Assembly (NCBI GenBank): GCA_017979445.1
Contig: CM030717.1
Location: 18,835,288-18,899,287, forward strand
Length of the DNA stretch: 64,000 bases
From: Akebia trifoliata
Lineage: Eukaryota; Streptophyta; Magnoliopsida; Ranunculales; Lardizabalaceae
Direction: 5' to 3'
The first letter of the stretch is position 1. Each line of letters starts with the position of its first letter. A program made the position numbers and the translations under genes. The notes under the pieces were generated by a model. The model did no database searches, had not been told where the DNA came from, and saw nothing but the letters and a program-made list of their open reading frames with translations. Of this stretch, positions 33,421-44,730 are shown in pieces.

Positions 33421-34395
33421 TCGTACCTCCTGGGTGAATAGAATATCATGAACATTGTGCCTCACCTAGTATATCGGATCTCAACTATGAGTCCTGAGGT
33501 ATCCATATCTTGCCTCTGAATCTGAGAACCTCATCTGATCCTTTCGACCAATCTAGGTCAATCAGGTCTCTAGCTCTCAGTTCATATTCTTCCACATCTT
33601 CATCTACTTTCTCGACTTTCCTAACTCGTGCTATCAGCACATTTTCAATCCTCAATGTACCCATATATATGTGCGGTCTATACCTTTCTTTCGAAGTCCC
33701 AAACACAGTTTCTGTGGCTTATTCAAACAATTGCCATTCTTTTATCATCATATAAGCTATAGTGTTCGACTCAACGTGTCGACAATTACATTGGCCTTTC
33801 TCGGGTGATACTCAAGGGTAAAATCGTAATCCTTGATGTATTCCATCCAACATCATTATCTCATATTTAATTCTCATTGTGAGAATATGTACTTGAGACT
33901 CTTATGATCGGAGAATACTTCAAACTTCTCTCCGTATAAATAATGTCTCCAAATGCGTAGTGCGAACACTATCGCAACCAACTCAAGATCGTGAATATGA
34001 TAGTTCTTCTCATGATTCTTTAGTTTTCTAGACGCATATGCCACTACCTTCCCAAATTACATCAATACAGCTCCCAAACCAATCCTAGATGCATCAGTAA
34101 AGATTGTCAAGCCCTCACCTGGAATTGGAGATACTAGTATTAGAACGATCATCAATCTTGTCTTCAACTCTTGAAATGCAGTTTCGCAATTGTCATCCCA
34201 CTCAAATAGAACATTTTTTCTGAGTTAGTCTCGTCAACGGTGCTGCAAGAGTGGAGAATTTCTTAATAAGTCTTCTATAATATCCTGCCATTATAAGGAA
34301 ACTTCTATTATCTGTCACTGTCTTTGGTTGTTTCTACGATAGTACGACTTCAACTTTAGAAGGGTCTACTACTATCCCTTCACTTGACATTACGT
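33421..34395 (-). pseudogene. Tekay/Del RNase H and C-terminal RT remnant
   Basis: Minus strand. From 34395: HVMSSEGIVVDPSKVE (RT connection start), AGYYRRLIKKFSTLAAPLTRL, then the RNase H motifs [47 protein letters not shown] and a link to the zinc region at 33485-33706. Several stops and frameshifts. RT fingers/palm with the YxDD box are missing because the element is cut at ~34395. Confidence 0.8.
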
Positions 34396-34799
34396 GTGGA
34401 GTTTTACATGTGATATATTACGAATGTAGAAAATTGGGATATAAAGGAGAGCAATATTCAGGTCGATGTCAACCGATTAAGGATGGGTGGCTAAAAAAGA
34501 TGCTAGACAAACCAATTCAAGGAACAGTAAGGCCAACAGATTTCAATAAAGTTCATAACATACTCGTGCCATCCCAAACAGACAAGACTAGCGATCAAAA
34601 GTGAGAAATGGAACAAGACTTACCACAATTGCAAGGTACATCACTAAATCAAAGAAATAATAGAGCACTAGACTTATTCGCAAGAGACAAATACTATTCC
34701 ACCTCAGGAACCACTATCACAGGTCGTGCCTTTGAAGAATGAGAGAATTCCCTAGCTCAAAAGATAGGTAAATCCAAGAATGTGATTATAGAATTTTCA
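34396..34799 (+). other. Unclassified fragment with a decayed zinc-knuckle-like motif
   Basis: The frame 34410-34604 reads YYECRKLGYKGEQYSGRCQP.., which looks like a CCHC knuckle (C-X2-C-X4-H-X4-C) with two Cys and the His replaced by Tyr or Arg. This could be LINE ORF1 or another gag. It sits between two Tekay fragments of opposite orientation and fits neither in order. No further family evidence. Confidence 0.35.
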
Positions 34800-35711
34800 A
34801 CGATTATGTCCATCGAGATTTAGGGGTTTTTCTGATTTGGTTGAGGGCAATGAGTGGGGTTTGAAGACCTAAGAGATTTTGAGTGTCATGTAGTACTCGA
34901 GAGATCAGTGGGTGGCGGTGACTACATTCCAGTTGGATGGGGATGCTAGTCATTAGTAACATTTTGCAAAGAATGTATTGGGAGATGGATCATTTGAGTG
35001 GGTAGATTTCAAGAGGATGTTTGTTGATAATTTATATCCGAGATTGCTCAAGAAATCAAGTACTAAGAGTTTTTGAGATTAGTGCAAGGTAACCTATCGA
35101 TTACAGAATATGATATGATATTCACTAGGTTGTCACGATATGTGCTCTAGCTTATCTCGACAGATCTACAGATGGTCATAGATTCTTTAGAGGACTATAA
35201 CCCTACCTAAGAGTCAGGAGGTCGATGATTGAGACTACCAATTATAGAGATACGATGAATCGAGTTTAGAGGGTAGAACGAGGGGAGATGGAGTTACAAA
35301 CCTCCAGGGGGTAAATTAGTTTATTTTAGATTTCTTTTCTTCCCATATCAGATTTGACCAAGCGGTCGATGTAGTCAAGGCCAATCTCTCCTGGATCAAT
35401 ATATCCATAGTATAGAACTCTTCCACTATCGAGTTGTAGAGTTCTCTCATCACTAAGTTATAGAGTAGTTGGAGCTCCAATGATGCCAACAAGGCCAAAG
35501 GAACCAACAAGGCAGGTTTAGAGCATGTAGGCTCCAGTTTATCAACTGGCTACTCCATAGAAACCTACAAAGAAAAGATCGTTTGTATGTTACACGTGTG
35601 ATCAGGTGGGACATATTAGGAAAGAGTGCCTTCTATCATAGAAGCGAGCAAGAGTTGTGACCCAAGAGAATGTACCTATATCTGACGAAGTTTTGGAAGG
35701 TATGATTTTTA
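34800..35711 (+). pseudogene. Tekay/Del-like gag with CCHC knuckle (many stops)
   Basis: Plus strand, reading across stops: FRGFSDLVEGNEWGL, WVAVTTFQLDGDAS, FEWVDFKRMFVDNLYPR, LVQGNLSITEYDMIFTRLSR, then an intact knuckle CYTCDQVGHIRKEC at 35595-35636. This is chromovirus gag in the right order. The young Tat element interrupts it at 35717. The reading resumes after 46782 toward a protease-like VLFNTDSSTLYNS (normally D-S-G-S/A), so this belongs to the element whose 3' LTR is at 47558. Confidence 0.75.
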
Positions 35712-35716
35712 GTATC

Positions 35717-37487
35717 TGTAGACACCCCATTTTTGCATCCGCCTGATTAATCAACTCGTCAACCCGATCGCAAGGATTCCCAATGATGGATGTGTATTCC
35801 GTTGCTTTACTTTGTTACCAGATTTATTTCAGAAATCCGAATGAGGTATCTCGAACTGACAAAACCTTAGAAACCACGCTACGCTAGGAAAATACGACCC
35901 AAAAAACATAGAAATCATCATTTTGCAAACCAAAAAGAAGCTTCACGATAAAAATCACTAAAAATGATTAAATTACCAAAATACCCCTAACCTCAAAACA
36001 ACCCTAGAGTCTACGTTACGCTTAGGAAAACTCTTTCGAACACATAAAATAACAAATCGGAACCAAATAGATCATTTCACCAATTTTAACAGAATTTGAC
36101 AAAATTACGAAAATGCCCTTCATAAAGTTCACAATCATTTCACATAAAAATTTTCATAAAGGATACAAACCAACATTTCCATTGAATTCCTTACGAAAAA
36201 CTGATTCTAAAACATCCTAAAACATCAAAAACTGACTTAAAACGTGAAAAATCCTCTCCGGGGGCAAAACGATAATTTCACAATTTTCATGATAAAAAAT
36301 TCCGAAATTAATGAATAAAATATGAAATAATTAAATTTAAACATTAATGAAATTAATTTAAAAATTTGAACCTAAAAAATCGATCAATCGGGCTCTCAGG
36401 CAAAATTGTTGAGGGTTCGTGAGATATTTCTTTAAGGACCCCTCCATTTGGGGGTCCAAAGAATTAAAGAAATAATGGAGGGGGGTTCTCCAAAAACCAA
36501 AAGTAAATCAAGCAAGACTGAAGTCAAGGTATTAAAGTCAATCGAGTGAGACTACAGTCAAAATTAAAGTCAATTAAGCAAGACTGAAGTCAAGATATTA
36601 AAAGTCAATCCATTAAGACTAAAGTCAAAACATTAAAAGTCAATCAAATAAGACCAAAAGTCATAATAGAATTATAATTGATTAATAACTCTATCTAATA
36701 GAGTTCTAACTTAAAAACAATTCTACCTAAAACAATGTGAATTAAAACACAATTCTACTTAAAACAATTCTAATTAAAACACAATTCTACCAAAAACAAT
36801 TTTAACTAAAACACAACTCTAATTAAAAGAGATATAATTAAACACTAACTCTATCCAAATTAACCCCTAAAAACATCTATAAATAGAGGTGCTCACACCC
36901 TATTTTCGTATCAAATTATAAACCCTAGGAGAAGTAGGTCTAGAAGCTCCCATAGCCCCCCATAAACCCTAGTTTTGGAGCCCCAACTCCTTAGCTAACA
37001 TCCCTCCTTCAATTTTAGTCTAGAAAACGCCTAAAAGCCCTCCAAAAACACCCTCAAATCCACAACAAACTTGAAGAGTTCAGATCCAAAAGCAAGGAGA
37101 TACCTCGGTATAGGAGATCCGAAGTCAAATCCGGAAACAGAACGAAGCAAGGGAGCACGGTACAAGGAACCCTTTTTGTCAGATCTGAGGGAGTAAAGTC
37201 CTTGCATCGGAAAGGTATTTTTTTTATTTTCTATTTTTATCTAGATTTTAGCAATGTAATTTACTTGGGACTTTAGTAGAGACCGGCTTTGGCCGGGCGG
37301 GGTTGGTGCCTAACACCTTCCAACCCCGTAACTTGATCCCCGAATTCAGATTTTTTATGGTAGATTAGTTCTTTTTATCCATTTTAGAGTCAGTATGGTT
37401 CCTAGACCACAAATAACTAGGTGGCGACTCTCAAACCTCAAGGGTCAAAAGCGGATCCGCGCACCCCGCGGATCGAGGGTGCTTTCA
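35717..37487 (+). repeat. Tat 5' LTR
   Basis: TGTAGACACCCC ... GGGTGCTTTCA. Contains the degenerate sub-arrays 36500-36665 (CAAGACTGAAGTCAA type) and 36715-36830 (AATTAAAACACAATTCTAC type), the TATA box at 36878-36885 and the GC-rich end near GCGGATCCGCGCACCCCGCG. No ORF of note. Confidence 0.95.
36878..36885 (+). promoter_or_regulatory. TATA box of Tat 5' LTR
   Basis: TATAAATA in CATCTATAAATAGAGGTGC; the same word sits at 46168-46175 in the 3' LTR. Would start the genomic RNA around 36910. Confidence 0.65.
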
Positions 37488-37488
37488 G

Positions 37489-37508
37489 TGGCGACTCCGC
37501 TGGGGACA
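37489..37508 (+). other. Primer binding site of the Tat element
   Basis: TGGCGACTCCGCTGGGGACA one base after the 5' LTR. This resembles the tRNA-Arg-type PBS reported for Tat/Ogre elements; the tRNA assignment is from memory. Confidence 0.75.
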
Positions 37509-38015
37509 TTGAGGATCAAACTTGAAAAACCCCAAGTATGGGAACATTGCCAATGACCTAGTTTTTTTTTCTAGTTTTAGTTGATTCTATTTAATTGTTA
37601 GTTAGTTAATTCTTATTGTTCGTTTATCTGATTTTTTTTGTTTTTTTCATATTGGTGGGTTTAACCATTAATTTCAGGTCAATTTTGAATATGTTATTCC
37701 GGCATATTATTCTTATATAATTCAATTGAGAGTCACTTGGGGTGACTTTAGATAATACCAAGTTTCAACGGATACTTGGTTGAGGGTGGAATAATGATTG
37801 TTGAGGATGAAATAATGAAACAAAGGATTCTTTTTACTTTTTATTTTAAGGTATGGCGATTCATTGGTGATGACAAAAGATTTTTTAAAAAAAGGAAACA
37901 TGTTCGATATCTAATTTGTTTTTAATTAGTTGTTTTTCATTTTTTTTTATTTTTTATTTTTATTTCTTTTTAGATGTGTTATAGGGAAGAGATGCTGCCC
38001 CTTGACAGCACATAA

Positions 38016-38048
<33 letters not shown>

Positions 38049-38680
38049 AATTTTTTTTTTGGAAGTTTCTGCCAACAGCAGCCTCCAATGGTGCGCCCCA
38101 AGTAAAGCGATGTGAGCTTTGTCAATAATTTGCATTGGGGTGCCATGAGCAAAATCTTTTTTTTTATTTTTTTATCCTCTCCTTTAAAAAGAAGTCGTCT
38201 TCCTCATGAGATCAGTCTCGACAGAGACTCAAGAATTCTGCTGATCAGAGGTTCCGAACCTTAGATTTTGGGTTAATGAATCTCAATCGACGAAGAAATA
38301 GTTGCTGGGATTTATTCTAATCATGTTGCTTCTCGATCATACGTTTGTTGTTTAGGCGCTGTTTGATCTCGACTTTGAGTGCGATGTTCTTCGTGGAGAT
38401 GAGATCAATTTTCGATTCTTGTTGGTTTTCTCTATCTTTCGAATTAAAAACTCAGAGAGACATTTTCCGAGAGAATTTTTTCATCTCAATTTAAGACAGC
38501 CCGTTGGAGAGAATTTTACTAATTAAAAAAAAAAAAACTGTTTATTTTCTTCTCTCTAACGCACCAGTATGACAGAAGAGTCACCTGTTTCGTTTCGATT
38601 GTTGCTCTCGGTTCTGAGTAACCAAGAACGATTAGTGGCCCAACATCGAGTTGGTAACAGTGGCCCTGTTGTTTTAAAAC
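37509..38680 (+). other. Tat leader, AT-rich
   Basis: Untranslated leader with a notable T14/A21/T10 block at 38018-38060 that could fold on itself, and phrases shared with the old antisense copy at 7430-8183. No ORF of note. Confidence 0.6.
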
Positions 38681-38689
38681 AGCACCTAA

Positions 38690-38890
38690 GGATGATCTCG
38701 ACGCTGGTATACCGTTATAGGCTGATCTCGACGATTAGCCTGCTGTTCTAGGCTGATCTCGACGATTAGCCTGCTGTTATGGGTTGACCTCGACGTTAAC
38801 CTTCTGATCTTGACGACTAACCTCCTGATCTCGACGACTAACCTGCTGTCATAGGTTGATCTCGACGATAAGCTGCTGTTGATCTCGACA
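38690..38890 (+). repeat. Minisatellite around TGATCTCGACGATTAGCC with paired arms
   Basis: About six degenerate 20-35-bp units with core GATCTCGACGA. In the first three complete units the core is enclosed by inverted arms: AGGCT (38719)/AGCCT (38737), AGGCT (38750)/AGCCT (38768), GGGTT (38781)/AACCT (38798). The arms differ between units but stay complementary. Confidence 0.75.
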
Positions 38891-39626
38891 TGTGTTGGAT
38901 GAATTCGATCATTGGCAGCGGCATATAATTTGTTTCCCAAAATTATTTTGGTTTTTTTAAGATCAATTTGTTTTCTAAAAAGAGAGGAAATTAATTTGTT
39001 TCTAAAAAAGAAAAAAATCAAAATAAAAAAATTGGAAGGAAGTTAAAAAAAAAAACAGCAAAATCATCTTTTTGAATATTGTTAAACAGCAACACATGTT
39101 CAAGTTTTTCTGTTTTTCTGAATTTCTTTTGGGTTAGACTCGGTTTTAAAAGAAAAATAATGATAAAAAAATAAAAATAAAACCATCCTCTTTATTTCAT
39201 TGATCATTATTATACACTTAATTCAAAACCCTTAGAAATTTCGAATTATTTCGGGTCGTCCCAAAACACCCTTGATTGGACTATAAAATTTATCAAAATA
39301 TTGCGATGATCGGGATTATAAACTACCATGATTGGTATATGAAGGTGATGTGCATGCTTATTTCCATGGTTCGGACCATATTATTAATTCATGATAATTG
39401 CCTATTTAATGTGCCATAATATCATTGGGAATGCATGTTTGATGTTGGTCATAATGTTGATCATGATTAAATGTTTATGTGATTGGAATGATGCTTATAT
39501 CCATATAATTCATGTTCTAATTGGTTTGATTGGGCCATGGGCCCATTTGTTTGGAAAAGGCCCCGGGCACACCCCACCTTGCTTTGCACACACCACATGC
39601 ACGTTTACCGTTTTACTCACTTACAC

Positions 39627-39936
39627 GTCCCATTTAGCCAACGTGGCACTAGTGCGTGGCCCGGTCTCTTCGGAGATGCGACGTCATTCATGAAACCCAC
39701 AACTCCAGTCACGTACCTTAGGGTATATCGAACTGGGGCATCAATACCGTCTGATCAGGTGATTCTGAGAGACATATTGATGCACCCATGCTGGGGTGAC
39801 CTGAGCCTTTGTCCTATTGTAAGCCACACAGTCACATGTCCCGATTGCCAACGTAGTACTAGTACGTGGTCGGTCCTCTCGTGGGATGCCAAACCATTTA
39901 TGAAAGCTACAACTCTTGACTCGTACCCGTAGGTAT
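39627..39936 (+). repeat. Imperfect ~100-bp direct repeat in Tat internal region
   Basis: 39627-39726 (GTCCCATTTAGCCAACGTGG..) and 39838-39936 (GTCCCGATTGCCAACGTAGT..) share the order CAACGT..ACTAGT.CGTGG, ..ATTCATGAAA / ATTTATGAAA, and CGTACC..TAGGTAT. The flanks are GC-richer than the rest of the element. Function unknown. Confidence 0.65.
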
Positions 39937-40554
39937 AAAAGGTAATCTAAGTATATCAATTGCACTTCTTGGTCAAAACCGGTGCCTAAGCAAGATCTTG
40001 CCCCGCTGTACCCTACTGTACGAGGGGGATAGACTACGTCTATTCTAGACGAGAGGTATTTAAGTGGGCCCTTGCTCAGCATTGTGCGCCACCTCTCAAT
40101 TGGAGATCAAACTGGCTGTTTTTGGCTTCAGAGAAGTGAATTGAGGTTTTAGATTATCACCTATACGGTATATCAAACCAAGTCACCACGTATCGAAAGG
40201 TATATAGGTGTGCTTGGGCAAGGGTGGCTAGATAAAAATGCATTGCACGTAGTAAGCCTAGAGTCTAGAAACCTTCCCCATAGGTCACGACTCGAACTTA
40301 TCGTGGGTGTTCCCGGGTTGTTTATTGAATGAATGCCTGTTGTTGGATGAATGTATGTGAGTGATGTGAATGATGAGATCAAAGTGTATGATTGTCCTCA
40401 AGGATCAAAGAAATTTTATTTTTGAAAATTAAAACGGGTGCACCGACCCAGTAAATAATCCATTCTTTTACAATAATGACCCAGTCCATCCCGATCCAAC
40501 AATCATGATGGACCGGGCCAGTTAAATGGAAATCGAATTTTCAAAGAAGAAAAA

Positions 40555-40750
40555 GAAAGTATTTTCTAGGACAAAATGTTTCCCAAAAGAAGTGTTTTCC
40601 AGAAAAAGTGTTATTCTCTAGAAAAAATGTTTTCTAAGAAAAAAATGTTTTCTAGAAATATTTTCCAAGAGAAAATGTTTTCCAAATAAAAATTATTTTT
40701 CAAAGAAAAAAATGTTTTCCAGAAGAAAATGTTTTCCAAAAGAAAAGAAA
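40555..40750 (+). repeat. ~20-bp tandem repeat AAAATGTTTTCCAGA
   Basis: About nine degenerate units of GAAAAAATGTTTTCYARA, spacing 18-24 bp. GAAAA/TTTTC within each unit makes short inverted arms. Located between the leader and the integrase remnant. Confidence 0.75.
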
Positions 40751-41599
40751 ATGAAGGAAAAATGATTTACAAAAGATATATATTTGCATGAAAAATTATT
40801 GAAATATGTTTGAAGTTATTATTCAATGAAAACATTATTTGTCAATATTTTTCTTCTGAATAATCATTAAATGGATGAACTTTTTAATGGATTGGTGCAA
40901 AAAATTCAATAAAATCTCAAGGTTCATTTAAAATGTTATCAAGGGGGTGACACTGAAATTGGTTAAATTCACTTTCAAAGAGGTTTAAGGGTTATCATTG
41001 TATCTAAGCTCAATCGTCCATCGTCAAGATAAGGTTGTAAATCCGGTTAGTTAGAATAAACGTCAATATCAAGTCAACAGTCAGAAATGACCTCAAAATT
41101 TCTCAACATCATCCAGTTATTCTTTGAAAATCATAGTGCTTCAATCCTACCGGTTGTAAGCAATGTCTCAGTTCTCATCAGGCCCGTTTTGGGTAGTCTT
41201 GAGTTTTCATGAGTCATTTGGGTTAGCTCGAGTCCTTTTTTCTAGCAAGATCATGTCTTCCTTAGATTGAGTCTACTCTTTCTTATTGAGTCAAGTTAGT
41301 TCGTCGAGTCTATAGAGGTGTTTATCGTCCCTTCTGAATTTGATTGGATAAAGGAAATTTTTGAATACCTCGAGTGCATTAACGAATTAACTACTGATCT
41401 GGCTTCAAGGATAGATTTTTCTCCTGAACAAGAAGATAAGAGTCGGGCTCAAGAGAGTAAAGGTCATTGACCTCGGAACATAATTAAATTCCTAAAGAGA
41501 TTTAAATAGAAACCATCTTATCTCTAGAGGAACACAAGGGGATAATGAATTTTCTCAGAAATTTCAAAAGACTTGTTCGTGTGATCATATGAGGGTATG

Positions 41600-42430
41600 T
41601 TAGGTACAAGCTTGAGTCTTGTTCGACATGGACTAGATACTCGTCTATATCAATGGAATCAAAGAAGATTTTATAAAATGTATCAGCACTATCCTTACTA
41701 CATCTTGAGTTTCAAATCACATATTATCAGTCGATATGGGGGTACCTTTTGAACTGATCTCTGATAATGGGTCGTACTTCAAAGCATAAATCATTACTCT
41801 ATATTTAAAGTTGAAGATCCGGAAGCACAAATCATCCCCCTACCGTCCTCAGATCAATGGAACGGTTGAAGCAGTTAGTAAGAGTTTCAAGACTATCATC
41901 AGGAAAATGTGTCAATCACATCGAGATTGGTCAGAAAAATTATCATTCACACTATGGACATATCGAACTTCAATTCGATCCTCTAGTGGAGCTACTCCCT
42001 ACTCCTTAATGTATGGCATGGAAGCAGTCTTGCCAGTTGAAATGGAAATTTCGTCTCTCAGGGTCTTGTTGAAAAATCATTTGTTAGAAACAGATTGAGT
42101 TCGTCAACAGTATGAAGAAATAAACTTGATCGAAGAAAATGAGTTAAAGCCCTATACCATATGCAAGCTTATCTAAGAAAAGTCACCCGTTGCATTTGAC
42201 AAAAAGGTCAAAGCTCATCATTTACAAGTCAAGGATTTAACTATCAGACTTCAAAGAAAATTAAACACTCCTCCTCGACTATAGGAGAAAGTCTGAACCC
42301 AATTGGAGAAATTCATTCATTAAGGAAATACTATCTGGAAAAGTCGTCAGACTTCAAGATCATGATGGAGGTGAACTACCAGAACCAACCAACCTTGACC
42401 AGATCAAGCGGTACTACATTTAAGGAGGCC
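41600..42430 (+). pseudogene. Tat integrase remnant (core end and C-terminus)
   Basis: RYGVPFELISDNGSYFKA (second catalytic Asp, ~41735-41785) ends in a stop. After a short gap the frame 41811-42098 gives SSPYRPQINGTVEAVSKSFK (Glu motif), LSFTLWTYRTSIRSSSGATP and YSLMYGMEAVLPVEMEI, characteristic of Tat-lineage integrase. Further stops follow; the pol terminus GELPEPTNLDQIKRYYI then stop is visible at 42371-42423. Everything upstream of the core's second half is absent. Confidence 0.85.
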
Positions 42431-42957
42431 ATCTTTGGCCGGATCAATCCTCATATTACCCAGTTACCCTGTTCAACATATCCTTTCTCAACCCTTTGTA
42501 GCCTTTTCAAAAAAAAAAAAAATGAATGATGCCTTTTTTCTTTCTCAGCCCGATCACCTAACCTAGGGGAGGGAAGCTTCGAACTACGTCTTGGTCTGAT
42601 CCCAAAATTTTGGGGTACGTAGGCAACCTGAGAAGTTACTTCAGGCCCGACCACATCAAAATAAAAAAATCTATTTCCCCACACAAAAAATAAAAAAAAA
42701 ATCAAAAAATAAAAATTCAAAAGAGAAAGAAATATCATCCAAAATGGGGAAGAAAATTCAAGAAAAAAGTTTAAATGAAATGTCACACAAGGGGCATTTG
42801 GGTTTTTGAGCCTCAAGATTCCTTTCTTTTTATACCCAATCCTAAGCTTACCCATGAAAGTCCTCCTAAGTACCGTGCGAGAAGTCAAGAAAGATAGCAA
42901 AGCATGATCAGACAGCAACTCCAGAAGTTCAGAAGGGAAGAAGAAGAAAAAAATTTG
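42424..42957 (+). other. Tat post-pol region
   Basis: Includes GGGGTACGTAGGCAACCTGAG (42612-42632), a phrase common after pol in plant Tat-type elements and also seen at 26522 here. A-rich, no ORF. Confidence 0.6.
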
Positions 42958-43162
42958 CTAAGTTGAAAACCCAAAAAGGGCGGCTTAGGCAAAAATTAAG
43001 GTAAGCTCGCAAGGTTGAAAATCTGAAAGGACGACCTTGGCAACAATTAGAGCAAAGAAAAAAGAAAAAATTGTAAGCTAGCTAGATCGAAAACCTGAAA
43101 AGGCGATCTAGAAAAAAGCTAGAGCAAGCTCGCTAGATTGAAAACCTAAAAAGGCGATCTAG
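42958..43162 (+). repeat. Four 30-nt hairpin units with covarying arms
   Basis: Arms (5'/3'): CTAAGTTG 42958 / CGGCTTAG 42981; CAAGGTTG 43010 / CGACCTTG 43032; CTAGATCG 43082 / CGATCTAG 43104; CTAGATTG 43133 / CGATCTAG 43155. All eight positions pair in every unit if U-G is allowed in the plus-strand RNA. Inside each is AAAA, a 3-bp stem (CCC/GGG, UCU/GGA, CCU/AGG) and a loop of A-rich or GAAA sequence. Spacing 51-72 bp. It lies in the 3' untranslated part of the element. Confidence 0.8.
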
Positions 43163-43939
43163 GCAAAAGTTAGAGCAACAAAGAAAAACAGAAGAAAATC
43201 CCAAGCTAAGAGCAGTCCGAGCTGAAACATCAGAAGTCCGATTAACCAAGTTCAATACTTAGCTTAAGTCAGGCATAGACTCAGAAGCCACAAGTATCTT
43301 GTCTATGATCGATCTGAAAATGTTTACTTCCCCAAGTGAACCAAGGGAGAAAAGGGTGAATTCTATGATGAGTCCCAAAAGGAAATAATTTTGTACTCTT
43401 GAGCCTGACTCAAAACCTTTAATAAAATTAATCAAAATTAAAAAGTTGAGTCTTTATTGCGCTTGTGGTAATCAATTATTTCAAACCTTCATACAAGGGG
43501 CATTTTCTTTCTTTTTTTAATGTAACTTTTCCCCCTTATACTAGGGGCATTTTTTTATGATGTGTTCAATTATTTTCAAGGCCATGGTCATTGTCAAACT
43601 AGAGGCATATTGCTTTTGAACAATGTTAATCCTAAAAAATAATGAGAACCCCAAATTTAAGGTAACCCTCTTGATAACAGTTTTTCAAAAAACTCTTGAG
43701 CTTCGAAAGAAATAAAAATTCAGGTTTTAAAACTTTTTGATAAATCCTTGAGGTTCAAACAAAAGCATTTCGGATCTCACATAGGAGATATAACATTCTT
43801 CCAGTCTCTAGATTCTTTTCCAGATTCAATCATTCTTGGAATCAATCATTTCTCTTCCAGATTCATTATCTTCCAGATTTATTTGTTCTCCGGTTCGTTC
43901 TAATCAGTTTTCTCCAAAATTTATTCATTCCTCTACCAA

Positions 43940-44630
43940 TTTTGCTCAGTTGCCACCAAGGGTTATCTTGGATTTTGCTCAGTTTCCGCCAAGGATTATC
44001 TTGGATTTTGCTCAGTTGCCGCCAAGGGTTTTCTTGGAATTATGCTCAGATACCGCCGAGGGTTTTCTCGGAACTATGCTCAGATGCCGCCAAGGGTTTT
44101 CTTGGAATTATGCTCAGATGCCGCCGAGGGTTTTCTCGGAACTATGCTCAGATGCCGCCAAGGGTTTTCTTGGAATTATGCTCAGATACCGCCGAGGGTT
44201 TTCTCGGAACTATGCTCAGATACCGCCGAGGGTTTTCTCGGAATTATGCTCAGATACCGCCGAGGGTTTTCTCGGAACTATGCTCAGATACCGCCGAGGG
44301 TTATCTTGGAACTATGCTCAGATACCGCCGAGGGTTTTTCTCAAAATTATACTCAGATACCGCCGAGGGTTTTCTCGGAACTATGCTCAGATACCGCCGA
44401 GGGTTTTCTCGGAACTATGCTCAGATACCGCCGAGGGTTTTCTCGGAATTATGCTCAGATACCGCCGAGGGTTTTCTCGGAACTATGCTCAGATACCGCC
44501 GAGGGTTTTCTCGGAATTATGCTCAGATGCCGCCGAGGGTTTTCTCGGAACTATGCTCAGTTACCACCGAGGGTTTTCTCGGAACTATGCTCAGATACCG
44601 CCGAGGGTTTTCTCGGAACTATGCTCAGTT
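43940..44630 (+). repeat. 34-bp tandem array, 20 units, hairpin in each unit
   Basis: Unit (mostly 34 bp, first ones 33, one 35) contains ATGCTCAGATACCGCCGAGG and TTTTCTCGGAACT. Arms CCGAG/CTCGG or CCAAG/CTTGG enclose a 6-base GGTTTT loop; the two arm types alternate in units 3-7, and unit 11 has CCGAG/CTTGG (one G-U). All three forward frames are open across the array (43836-44834, 43942-44913, 44042-44683), since no frame of the unit has a stop and 34 is not a multiple of 3; each frame gives the same 34-residue periodic peptide. I consider it non-coding. Confidence 0.92.
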
Positions 44631-44730
44631 TATGCTCAGATTATATTCAAATTATGCTCAGTTTATATTCAAATTATGCTTAGTTTATACTCAGATTATG
44701 CTAAATTTATGCTCAGGTTTTACTCAGTTT
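44631..44730 (+). repeat. Short repeat TATGCTCAGTTTATATTCAAAT
   Basis: Four to six degenerate ~20-bp units (TTATGCTCAG-TTTATA-) directly after the 34-bp array; the ATGCTCAG word is shared with that array, so it is probably a derived edge. Confidence 0.7.

Noticed and set aside
38018..38060. T/A/T homopolymer block as a terminator or sequencing error
   Set aside because: Similar long A/T runs occur in the old copy's leader (~7720-7900); it seems to be a native, though length-unstable, feature, and polymerase II termination by it is unsupported.
43940..44630. CRISPR-like array
   Set aside because: Units are contiguous 34-bp tandem copies with no unique spacers, in a plant retrotransposon.
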